A stretch of DNA of 8,148 bases from an uncultured Flavobacteriaceae bacterium (GTDB lineage: Bacteria; Bacteroidota; Bacteroidia; Flavobacteriales; Flavobacteriaceae), in the NCBI GenBank assembly GCA_945788155.1, contig CALZKX010000003.1, positions 1-8,148 of the forward strand, read 5' to 3'. Below the pieces are notes generated by a model that was given only the letters and a program-made list of their open reading frames with translations, was not told the origin of the DNA and searched no databases. The position numbers were made by a program, and so were the translations under genes. Below, piece by piece: positions 1 through 5,254 of this stretch; the stretch's first letter is position 1; each line of letters starts with the position of its first letter.

Positions 1-122
1 AGTCAAAAAATATTACCGCTTCAAACCCTGAAAAAAATGCTGAATTATTTGAACCAGCACAAGATAAGGTATATCGTCACCCAACATTTTACGATTTACC
101 AGACGAAATAAAACACATGTAA
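1..122 (+). CDS. paaB: PaaB, C-terminal end (phenylacetyl-CoA epoxidase subunit)
   Basis: This is the last 39 codons of a gene that begins before the window; the first complete codon is at 3-5 and TAA is at 120-122. The visible tail includes KVYRHPTFYDLPDEIKHM. The RHPTFY-x-(L/I)P ending is characteristic of PaaB, the small subunit of the phenylacetyl-CoA 1,2-epoxidase multicomponent complex. PaaB is known to bridge or support the PaaA-PaaC dimers and has no catalytic residues of its own. Identity rests on this short C-terminal motif plus paaC directly downstream, which matches the usual paaABC order. The 81-bp gap to paaC holds a small palindrome. Confidence 0.88.
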   Translation, partial: SKNITASNPEKNAELFEPAQDKVYRHPTFYDLPDEIKHM

Positions 123-123
123 A

Positions 124-143
124 ATTCCTGCGAAGGCAGGAAT
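124..143. repeat. Short palindromic repeat between paaB and paaC
   Basis: ATTCCTGC (124-131), loop GAAG, GCAGGAAT (136-143) form a perfect 8-bp stem that starts two bases after the paaB stop codon. The flanking TCTC and the stem sequence resemble an intergenic palindrome I associate with Flavobacteriia, but I cannot count genomic copies. No T-tract follows, so a classical terminator is unlikely. It may affect mRNA processing or stability between the two subunit genes. Confidence 0.6.
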
Positions 144-203
144 CTCATAAACTGAACCTAAATTTGAACCTAAACTTTGTAAAGAGCTTCAAATAAAAAC
201 AAC

Positions 204-1016
204 ATGAAAGAAGAAATTATAAATTCGGCATTTTCTTCCCCTTTGGGGAAGATGCCCAAAGGGCAGAAGGGGCTTTTATACAACTACATATTAGGTATAG
301 CAGACAATAGCTTAATTCTTGGTCAGCGTTTAGGAGAATTATGTGGACATGGACCAAGTCTTGAAACCGATATTGCATTGACCAACATTTCTTTGGATTT
401 ATTTGGTCAAGTGAGAAGCTATTATCAATATGCTGCTAAAATTGCTAATAATGGAAGTAACGAAGATACCATTGCGATGATGCGACCAGAACGTGAATAT
501 GTAAATGTGTTATTGGTAGAACAGCCTAATACAGATTTTGGTTATGTTATAGCACGTCAGTTTTTGTTCGATGTCTATCACTTTATGTTCCTAACCGAGC
601 TTCAAAATAGTAAAAATGAAACATTGGCTGCCATTGCAAAAAAATCAATTAAGGAAGTATCATACCATTTGCGTTTTTCTTCCGATTGGATAAAACGTTT
701 AGGCGATGGAACTCAAGAAAGTCATAAACGAATTCAAAATGCTATAAATGACCTCTGGACTTATACTGATGAATTATTCCATCAAACAACTGCAGATAAA
801 AAAATGATTGCCGAAAACATTGGTGTTGATACATTAAAGCTCAAAGAGACCTATTATCATAATGTTTCAGAAATTTTAAATGAAGCAACACTAGATGTTC
901 CTGAATTAAAGTATTTTCAAAAAGGAGGAAAACAAGGCATTCATTCAGAACACATGGGATATATTTTAGCCGAATTACAATATATGCAAAGAACATATCC
1001 AAACATGTCTTGGTAA
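204..1016 (+). CDS. paaC: PaaC, structural subunit of phenylacetyl-CoA epoxidase
   Basis: PaaC is the non-catalytic ferritin-like partner of PaaA in the phenylacetyl-CoA 1,2-epoxidase (PaaABCE), which oxygenates the ring of phenylacetyl-CoA. From residue 26 the sequence reads as an ordinary PaaC: YILGIADNSLILGQRLGE, CGHGPSLETDIALTNISLDL, then FGQVRSYYQYAAK, the helical FLFDVYHFMFL stretch and the SYHLRFSSDWIKRLGDGT segment. At 270 aa it is about 20 residues longer than E. coli PaaC (about 248 aa, from memory). The excess is at the N-terminus: residues about 10-24 (FSSPLGKMPKGQKGL) are encoded by a palindromic repeat. ATG 204 is the longest start. ATG at 252 (M17) is a possible shorter start just inside the repeat and would give 254 aa. 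The gap to paaD is 16 bp, so the two genes are very probably cotranscribed. Confidence 0.95.
   Translation: MKEEIINSAFSSPLGKMPKGQKGLLYNYILGIADNSLILGQRLGELCGHGPSLETDIALTNISLDLFGQVRSYYQYAAKIANNGSNEDTIAMMRPEREYVNVLLVEQPNTDFGYVIARQFLFDVYHFMFLTELQNSKNETLAAIAKKSIKEVSYHLRFSSDWIKRLGDGTQESHKRIQNAINDLWTYTDELFHQTTADKKMIAENIGVDTLKLKETYYHNVSEILNEATLDVPELKYFQKGGKQGIHSEHMGYILAELQYMQRTYPNMSW
234..272. repeat. Palindromic repeat inside the paaC 5' coding region
   Basis: This is a double-hairpin repeat. TCTTCCCC (234-241), loop TTT, GGGGAAGA (245-252) is a perfect 8-bp stem. TGCCC (253-257), loop AAA, GGGCA (261-265) is a perfect 5-bp stem, followed by GAAGGGG. It is read in frame as PaaC residues about 11-23. 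The composition (C- and G-runs) differs sharply from the AT-rich neighbourhood. I associate this layout with a dispersed Bacteroidota repeat, from memory only. Confidence 0.7.
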
Positions 1017-1032
1017 ATAAATGAATAAGTAA

Positions 1033-1530
1033 ATGATTGAACATGCCGACATCGATACCGAATTAATTCCAATTCTGGATAAAGTATCCGACCCAGAAAT
1101 TCCTGTGTTAACGATTTTAGATATGGGAGTGGTTCGTTATGCAAAGCTCGTAGATGATGTAGTGTTGATTAAAATAACGCCAACATATAGTGGCTGTCCT
1201 GCTATGGATGTGATTGCTGATGATATTACAACAGCTTTTAAAAAAGCTGGATATAAAGTAAATATTGATTTGGTATTAACACCTGCCTGGACAACCGATT
1301 GGATTTCTGAAGAAGGCAGAGATGCACTTGAAAAATATGGTATTGCACCACCTTTGGAAGCAGAAGCTGACAAAGACGCATTACTAGGAAATAAAAAAAT
1401 AGTGAAGTGTACCAATTGTGGTTCGCAAAACACAAATTTAGTAAGTCAATTTGGTTCAACAGCATGTAAAGCATTGTTTCAATGTGAAGACTGTCAAGAA
1501 CCTTTTGATTATTTTAAATGTTTGAAGTAA
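1033..1530 (+). CDS. paaD: PaaD, MIP18/DUF59-family metal-cluster assembly factor
   Basis: PaaD is needed for an active phenylacetyl-CoA epoxidase complex. By family (SufT/MIP18-like) it is thought to help mature the metal centres of the complex. Two parts are visible. The DUF59/MIP18 domain covers residues 8-90, with the DPEIPVLTILDMGVV segment (20-34) and the conserved Cys in SGCPAM (C55). The C-terminal zinc-ribbon-like module has CTNC (C126, C129) and CEDC (C151, C154), plus C145 and C163. The length of 165 aa matches the family. ATG 1033 is the first start after the in-frame stop at 1030-1032. No Shine-Dalgarno sequence is evident, as is usual in Bacteroidota. It follows paaC by 16 bp and is followed by a 111-bp gap that contains a 73-bp repeat. 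Confidence 0.94.
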   Translation: MIEHADIDTELIPILDKVSDPEIPVLTILDMGVVRYAKLVDDVVLIKITPTYSGCPAMDVIADDITTAFKKAGYKVNIDLVLTPAWTTDWISEEGRDALEKYGIAPPLEAEADKDALLGNKKIVKCTNCGSQNTNLVSQFGSTACKALFQCEDCQEPFDYFKCLK

Positions 1531-1546
1531 ACGTCATTACGTCAAA

Positions 1547-1619
1547 TGTCCCCTTGAGGATTATCGAAATGAAAATATATTTTCATTGAAGATACAGAGC
1601 GTAGCTCTAAAAGGGGTGT
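1547..1619. repeat. Long-form 73-bp structured repeat, copy A
   Basis: Its ends are TGTCCCCTTGAGG and AGGGGTGT, shared with the short repeats at 2461 and 5204. The interior holds a perfect 20-bp palindrome, AATGAAAATATATTTTCATT, and a small stem AGAGC-GTA-GCTCT. The outer CCCCTT and AAGGGG can also pair, so the whole unit could fold as a branched structure. It matches the copy at 7675-7747 at 70 of 73 positions by my hand alignment, in the same orientation. It fills most of the paaD-paaG gap and ends 22 bp before the paaG start. Confidence 0.85.
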
Positions 1620-1641
1620 GTAGATAAAAAGATTATGTAAT

Positions 1642-2424
1642 ATGAACAATTCAATTCTATTAAAAATTGAAAACAAAGTAGCGTACATCACGCTCAACAG
1701 GCCAGAAGTATTCAATAGCTTTAATCGAGAAATGGCATTAAGCTTACAAAGTATTCTCGATGATTGCGAAACAAATAATGAAGTTAGAGCTATTGTTCTT
1801 ACTGGTAACGGAAAAGCGTTTTGTGCTGGTCAAGATTTAAAAGAAGTTACCTCTCCAGAGTTAAATCCTGGTTTCAAAAAAATTCTAGAAGAACACTACA
1901 ATCCAATTATTTTAAGAATTAGAAACATTGAAAAACCAATCATTGCAGCAGTTAATGGTGTTGCAGCAGGCGCAGGAGCAAATATTACTTTGGCTTGCGA
2001 TATTGTAGTAGCTCATGAAAAAGCACATTTTATACAAGCCTTTAGTTTAATAGGGTTGATTCCTGATAGTGCTGGCACCTACTTTTTACCACGATTAATC
2101 GGATTTCAAAAAGCCACAGCTCTAGCGATGTTAGGAGATAAGATAAGTGCTGAAGAAGCCGAACGATTAGGTATGATATATAAATTCGTTCCTTCAAAAG
2201 AGTTTGAGGAAACCGTTCAAAGAATCGCTCAAAAACTAGCAAACATGCCAACAAAAGCGTTAGGATTGATAAAACAAACATTTAACCAATCATTGACTAA
2301 TACTTTAGAAGAGCAATTAGCATTAGAATCAAAATTACAAATAGAAGCAGCTGGAACTGAAGATTATGCAGAAGGAGTCACAGCATTTATAGAAAAACGT
2401 AAACCAAATTTTAAAGGAAATTGA
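1642..2424 (+). CDS. paaG: PaaG-type enoyl-CoA hydratase/isomerase
   Basis: This is a crotonase-superfamily enzyme of 260 aa. In this pathway PaaG isomerises the ring 1,2-epoxide of phenylacetyl-CoA to the oxepin form and can shift double bonds in later intermediates. The oxyanion-hole segments are visible as FCAGQDL (60-66) and NGVAAGAGANI (105-115). The segment LIGLIPDSAGTYFLPRLIG carries Asp142, which by position fits the catalytic Asp of PaaG. Classical hydratases have a Glu-rich arrangement here, so PaaG is preferred over PaaF, but a PaaF-like hydratase cannot be excluded without alignment. Only one crotonase gene is visible, so the second (paaF) would have to lie elsewhere or be absent. 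ATG 1642 is preceded by no clear ribosome-binding site. The gene lies between two repeats of the same family. Confidence 0.85.
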   Translation: MNNSILLKIENKVAYITLNRPEVFNSFNREMALSLQSILDDCETNNEVRAIVLTGNGKAFCAGQDLKEVTSPELNPGFKKILEEHYNPIILRIRNIEKPIIAAVNGVAAGAGANITLACDIVVAHEKAHFIQAFSLIGLIPDSAGTYFLPRLIGFQKATALAMLGDKISAEEAERLGMIYKFVPSKEFEETVQRIAQKLANMPTKALGLIKQTFNQSLTNTLEEQLALESKLQIEAAGTEDYAEGVTAFIEKRKPNFKGN

Positions 2425-2460
2425 AATTTTAAATTAAACTAGATACTTCTAATTTATGGA

Positions 2461-2490
2461 TTGTCCCCTTGAGGGGACTTTAGGGGTGTT
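2461..2490 (+). repeat. Short-form repeat, left copy of a perfect 30-bp inverted pair
   Basis: The unit begins TTGTCCCCTTGAGGGGAC and ends TTTAGGGGTGTT. The internal stem GTCCCCT (2463-2469) and AGGGGAC (2472-2478) has a 2-nt loop. Its exact reverse complement lies at 2917-2946. A direct copy matching over 29 bp lies at 5204-5232. It shares both ends with the 73-bp elements at 1547 and 7675. Confidence 0.9.
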
Positions 2491-2548
2491 AATAAATTAA
2501 ATGAATATTTATTTAGTAAAGATACCGAGCATAGCTCATTAGAGGTGT
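2491..2548 (+). repeat. Diverged right part of the long-form repeat
   Basis: After the short repeat comes a stretch resembling the interior and right end of the 73-bp elements: AAATGAATATTTATTTAGT, then GATACCGAGCATAGCTC and AGAGGTGT. These compare with AAATGAAAATATATTTT, GATACAGAGCGTAGCTC and AGGGGTGT at 7675-7747. The locus therefore looks like a short unit followed by a decayed long unit. It ends 9 bp before the ATG of the DUF559-PLP gene and so forms most of that gene's leader. Confidence 0.6.
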
Positions 2549-2557
2549 AAATAAACT

Positions 2558-3883
2558 ATGAGAAACAAAATAATTCCATACAATCCAAAATTAAAACAAT
2601 ACGCAAGACAGTTAAGAAAAAACAGTACACTATCTGAAGTATTACTATGGAAAAACATAAAAAACAAAGCCTTGGGAGTGCAATTTCATAGGCAAGTCCC
2701 AATGCTGGACTATATTGTTGATTTCTATTGCCACGAATTAATGTTAGCAATTGAAATTGATGGTAATTCACATGATTACAGATATTTCGAAGATAAAAAC
2801 AGACAAAATAAACTTGAAGAATATGGGGTCAAGTTCATTAGATTTAACGATTTAGATGTTAAAAACAATATGTTTAGTGTTTCATTATCGCTAGAAGAAC
2901 AAATCAAATTATTAAAAACACCCCTAAAGTCCCCTCAAGGGGACAACCTAAAGAAAACCCTAATACAAGTACATAATCGTATAAAGCCATACATTCACAA
3001 AACACCTGTGCTATCATCGCAATTAATAAATGAGATAGCAGGTTGCAATGTGTTTTTTAAGTGTGAGAATTTTCAAAAAATGGGAGCCTTTAAAATGCGT
3101 GGTGCAACAAATGCTATTTTAAATTTATCTGAAAAAGAACAAAGCAAAGGTGTGGTAACACATTCCTCTGGTAATTTTGCTCAAGCATTGTCATTAGCAG
3201 CAAACAAAATTGGAACAGAAGCCTATATCGTAATGCCTAAAAATGCTCCTCAAGTAAAGAAGAATGCAGTAAAAGGTTATAAAGGAAATATCATTGAAAG
3301 CGAATCGACACCTATAGCTCGTGAGCAAATGGCAGAAAAAGTGAAGCAAGAAACTGGAGCAACATTTATCCATCCATCTAATGATGATGATGTGATTCAT
3401 GGACAAGGAACTGCTGCTATCGAACTGTTAGAAGAGCAACCACAATTAGATTTTATCTTTACACCAGTTGGTGGTGGTGGACTCATAGCAGGAACAGCAT
3501 TGGCAGCAAAATATTTTTCTGATACCTGTAAAGTAATTGGTGGAGAACCAAAAAATGCAGATGATGCATATCGGTCTTTAAAAAGTGGGAAGATTGAATA
3601 TAACGATGCTAATAGCACTACCATTGCAGATGGTTTAAGAACCTTTTTAGGAGATAGAAATTTCCCAATAATAAAGGAAAACGTTGACAAAATAATTAGA
3701 GTAGAAGAAGAAGATATTATTAATGCTATGCAGTTAATTTGGGAACGAATGAAAATAATCATCGAACCATCAAGTGCTGTCGCATTTGCAGCGTTATTAA
3801 AAGAAAAAGAACAATTTAAAAATAAAGACGTCGGAATTATTATTTCTGGCGGAAATGTAGATGTGACAAACCTTCCGTTTTAA
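2558..3883 (+). CDS. Chimeric protein: DUF559 endonuclease-like domain fused to a serine/threonine dehydratase-type PLP enzyme
   Basis: Residues 1-120 form a DUF559 domain (Vsr-like restriction-endonuclease fold): KLKQYARQLRKNSTLSEVLLW, then VDFYC with D55 and LAIEIDGNSH with E66, D68 and H72 as likely catalytic residues, then KFIRFND. Residues 120-130 (KTPLKSPQGDN) are encoded by the inverted short repeat. Residues 131-441 are a near full-length fold-type II PLP enzyme of the serine racemase/threonine dehydratase kind. It has Schiff-base Lys179 in GAFKMRG, SSGN (203-206), the phosphate loop GGGGL (305-309), a divalent-metal triad E330/A334/D336 in EPKNADD, and S430 in SGGNVD. No in-frame ATG lies between the two domains before M175, four residues from the PLP lysine, so the enzyme seems to depend on the DUF559 start unless a rare start is used. 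The exact substrate (L-serine, L-threonine, 3-hydroxyaspartate) cannot be told. Neither domain has a known role in phenylacetate breakdown. Confidence 0.85.
   Translation: MRNKIIPYNPKLKQYARQLRKNSTLSEVLLWKNIKNKALGVQFHRQVPMLDYIVDFYCHELMLAIEIDGNSHDYRYFEDKNRQNKLEEYGVKFIRFNDLDVKNNMFSVSLSLEEQIKLLKTPLKSPQGDNLKKTLIQVHNRIKPYIHKTPVLSSQLINEIAGCNVFFKCENFQKMGAFKMRGATNAILNLSEKEQSKGVVTHSSGNFAQALSLAANKIGTEAYIVMPKNAPQVKKNAVKGYKGNIIESESTPIAREQMAEKVKQETGATFIHPSNDDDVIHGQGTAAIELLEEQPQLDFIFTPVGGGGLIAGTALAAKYFSDTCKVIGGEPKNADDAYRSLKSGKIEYNDANSTTIADGLRTFLGDRNFPIIKENVDKIIRVEEEDIINAMQLIWERMKIIIEPSSAVAFAALLKEKEQFKNKDVGIIISGGNVDVTNLPF
2917..2946 (-). repeat. Short-form repeat, inverted copy, inside coding sequence at the domain junction
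   Basis: This is the exact reverse complement of 2461-2490. Read in the frame of the host ORF it gives the TPLKSPQGDN linker (residues about 121-130) with no stop codon. It lies precisely where the DUF559 domain ends and the PLP domain begins, so it is the physical seam of the fusion. Confidence 0.9.
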
Positions 3884-3893
3884 AGGTTTGTCA
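3864..3893 (+). other. Strong hairpin across the stop codon of the DUF559-PLP gene
   Basis: TGACAAACCTT (3864-3874) and AAGGTTTGTCA (3883-3893) form a perfect 11-bp stem with an 8-nt loop that contains part of the TAA (3881-3883). No run of T follows at once, so intrinsic termination is doubtful. Its 3' arm shares one base with the 5' arm of the next palindrome (3893-3913), so the two hairpins would sit back to back or compete. It could act as an mRNA 3'-end stabiliser or processing site. Confidence 0.5.
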
Positions 3894-3916
3894 TCCTGAA
3901 CTTGTTTCAGGATTTC
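3890..3916. repeat. Intergenic palindrome (GTCATCCTGAA type)
   Basis: ATCCTGAA (3893-3900), loop CTTGT, TTCAGGAT (3906-3913) gives an 8-bp perfect stem. The surrounding GTC and TTCA match a dispersed palindrome I associate with Flavobacteriia and related genomes. It is the first of three different palindromes stacked between the fusion gene and paaH. Confidence 0.65.
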
Positions 3917-3930
3917 ATCAACAATTTTAC

Positions 3931-3956
3931 TGTCAGTTCGAGCGCAGTCGAGAACA
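3931..3956. repeat. Intergenic palindrome (GAGCGCAGTCGAG type), first copy
   Basis: GTTCGA (3936-3941) and TCGAGAAC (3948-3955) pair with a bulge around GCGCAG. The core GAGCGCAGTCGA also occurs inside paaH at about 4903-4914, so this repeat kind appears twice in the window, once between genes and once within a gene. Confidence 0.65.
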
Positions 3957-3990
3957 AAGTAAATTTGAAAATTGAAGTTTAACTAAAAAG

Positions 3991-4020
3991 TTTCTTCCAT
4001 TTGGGAAGACGGAAGATGGG
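3991..4020. repeat. Palindromic repeat carrying the paaH start codon
   Basis: TCTTCC (3993-3998), loop ATTTG, GGAAGA (4004-4009) forms a hairpin, followed by CGGAAGATGGG. The layout (C-run, TTTGGGAAGA, then ATGGG) parallels the repeat in paaC at 234-272. The paaH ATG at 4016 falls in the tail, and the purine-rich GGAAGACGGAAG just before it is also repeat-derived. Confidence 0.55.
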
Positions 4021-5194
4021 AATAAACGTAGGAATCATAGGAAGTGGAACAATGGGAAGTGGTATCGCACAAGTGGCTGCGACTTCTGGTTGTAAGGTGA
4101 AATTATACGATACAAACCAAGTAGCTTTAGATAAATCAAAAGGTGCCTTAAAAAAAATATTGAATAGACTCATTGAAAAAGGGCGAATCAATTCTGAAGA
4201 GAAAGATAGAATTCAGTCAAATATTAGTTATGTATATAGCCTGAAGGATTTATCAGATTCAAATTTGACGATTGAAGCCATTGTTGAAAACCTTGATATC
4301 AAGAAAAAAGTGTTTTCAGAATTAGAAACTTATGTGTCTGATGATTGCATCATCGCATCAAACACCTCTAGTTTATCTATAGCATCAATTGCTTCCTCGT
4401 TGCAAAACCCAGAACGTTGCATTGGAATTCATTTTTTCAACCCAGCACCTTTAATGAAACTAGTTGAGGTGGTTCCAGCGATACAAACATCTAATGAAAC
4501 GCTGGAGAAATCTGTTCAAATTATTGCCGAATGGGGAAAAACAGTTTCAGTGGCTAAAGATACACCTGGTTTTATTGTTAATCGTGTGGCTCGACCGTTT
4601 TATGGAGAATCTTTACGGATTTATGAAGAAGGACTGGCAGATTTTGTAACTATAGATCATAGTTTAAAAACTTTGGGAGGTTTTAGAATGGGACCATTTG
4701 AGTTAATGGATTTTATTGGGAATGATGTCAATTACACAGTAACCGAAACGGTATTTACTGCTTTCTATTTCGACCCAAGATACAAGCCAGCTTTCACACA
4801 AAAACGTTTTGCCGAAGCTGGTTATTTAGGACGAAAATCCGGCAAGGGTTACTATGATTATGATGAAAATGGAAAGAAAATCGAAACCTCAAATGTCACT
4901 CTGAGCGCAGTCGAAGAGTCTCTAAAAGAACAAATTTTCAACAGAGTTTTAGTCATGCTCATTAACGAAGCTGCTGATGCTTTGTTTTTAAATATCGCAT
5001 CAGCTGAAGACATAGATAATGCCATGACCAAAGGAGTTAATTATCCAAAAGGTTTATTGGCTTGGGCTAACGAAAAAGGAATAGATTGGTGCGTAAATAA
5101 AATGGACGAATTGTATAATGAATACCACGAAGACAGATATCGTTGCAGTCCATTATTACGTAAAATGAACAAAGAAAATAAAACGTTTTTTTAA
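4016..5194 (+). CDS. paaH: PaaH, 3-hydroxyacyl-CoA dehydrogenase
   Basis: This NAD-dependent 3-hydroxyacyl-CoA dehydrogenase would oxidise 3-hydroxyadipyl-CoA to 3-oxoadipyl-CoA in phenylacetate catabolism. With ATG 4016 the protein has 392 aa. The N-terminal Rossmann domain begins at once (VGIIGSGTMGSGIAQ, GSGTMG at 9-14). The catalytic part shows SNTSSL (115-120), GIHFFNPAPLMKLVEVV with His139 and Glu151, and GFIVNR (N189). The first C-terminal helical domain runs to GRKSGKGYYDYDENG (about 272-286). The second begins near FNRVLVMLINEAADAL (308-323) and includes a GVNYPKGLLAW motif. Between them, residues about 293-304 (NVTLSAVEESLK) are repeat-encoded. An upstream TTG at 4001 would add only MGRRK before a family-typical start, so ATG 4016 is preferred. 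The protein is longer than single-domain HADs because it carries the second C-terminal helical domain. Confidence 0.93.
   Translation: MGINVGIIGSGTMGSGIAQVAATSGCKVKLYDTNQVALDKSKGALKKILNRLIEKGRINSEEKDRIQSNISYVYSLKDLSDSNLTIEAIVENLDIKKKVFSELETYVSDDCIIASNTSSLSIASIASSLQNPERCIGIHFFNPAPLMKLVEVVPAIQTSNETLEKSVQIIAEWGKTVSVAKDTPGFIVNRVARPFYGESLRIYEEGLADFVTIDHSLKTLGGFRMGPFELMDFIGNDVNYTVTETVFTAFYFDPRYKPAFTQKRFAEAGYLGRKSGKGYYDYDENGKKIETSNVTLSAVEESLKEQIFNRVLVMLINEAADALFLNIASAEDIDNAMTKGVNYPKGLLAWANEKGIDWCVNKMDELYNEYHEDRYRCSPLLRKMNKENKTFF
4894..4922. repeat. In-frame palindromic repeat within paaH
   Basis: TGTCACTCTGAGCGCAGTCG followed by AAGAGTCTC. ACTCT (4898-4902) and AGAGT (4915-4919) form the stem, and the loop contains the core GAGCGCAGTCGA shared with 3931-3956. 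It encodes VTLSAVEES in the linker between the two C-terminal domains of PaaH and keeps the frame open. Confidence 0.65.
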
Positions 5195-5203
5195 TTCGAA
5201 CAA

Positions 5204-5232
5204 TTGTCCCCTTGAGGGGACTTTAGGGGTGT
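5204..5232 (+). repeat. Short-form repeat, solo copy between paaH and paaI
   Basis: Identical over 29 bp to 2461-2489 and in the same orientation, with the GTCCCCT/AGGGGAC hairpin. No DUF559 ORF accompanies it, so this shows the repeat occurring on its own. It takes up half of the 60-bp gap and ends 22 bp before the paaI ATG. Confidence 0.9.
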
Positions 5233-5254
5233 CTAAAAAGCTATAGGATTAAAT

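Larger units (their letters stand above)
2461..2946 (+). mobile_element. Candidate small element: DUF559 coding region between 30-bp inverted repeats
   Basis: A perfect 30-bp inverted repeat (2461-2490 against 2917-2946) delimits 486 bp. Inside are a second repeat-like stretch (2491-2548) and the first about 120 codons of the chimeric ORF, which encode a DUF559/Vsr-like endonuclease domain. The arrangement resembles a minimal insertion unit or a repeat-plus-nuclease pair. No transposase motif and no target-site duplication can be seen (ATGGA on the left, CCTAA on the right). The same repeat also occurs without the ORF at 5204, so it is not exclusive to this unit. Mobility is an inference from architecture. 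Confidence 0.4.

Noticed and set aside
159..166. TAAATTTG resembling the Bacteroidota -7 box (TAnnTTTG) upstream of paaC
   Set aside because: No TTG-type -33 element is found at suitable spacing, and in AT-rich sequence the box alone is expected by chance. The same applies to TAAATTTG at 3960-3967 upstream of paaH.
2558..2946. Frameshifted or pseudogene reading of the DUF559 region
   Set aside because: The frame is open throughout, the key residues are present, and the repeat contributes a whole, stop-free linker, so nothing indicates decay.
2456..2951. Target-site duplication around the 30-bp inverted repeats
   Set aside because: The bases outside the two repeats (ATGGA and CCTAA) do not match, so no duplication supports classical transposition.
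4001..4015. Upstream TTG start for paaH adding MGRRK
   Set aside because: PaaH proteins normally begin directly at the Rossmann strand, and ATG 4016 fits that. The added codons are repeat sequence.
4464..4649. 61-aa plus-strand open frame inside paaH
   Set aside because: It is an alternative frame fully inside a conserved gene, with no independent evidence.
5184..5195. T-run at the end of paaH as an intrinsic terminator
   Set aside because: The T-run (ACGTTTTTTTAA) is not preceded by a GC-rich hairpin. The hairpin of the repeat comes after it, so the order is wrong for a plus-strand terminator.
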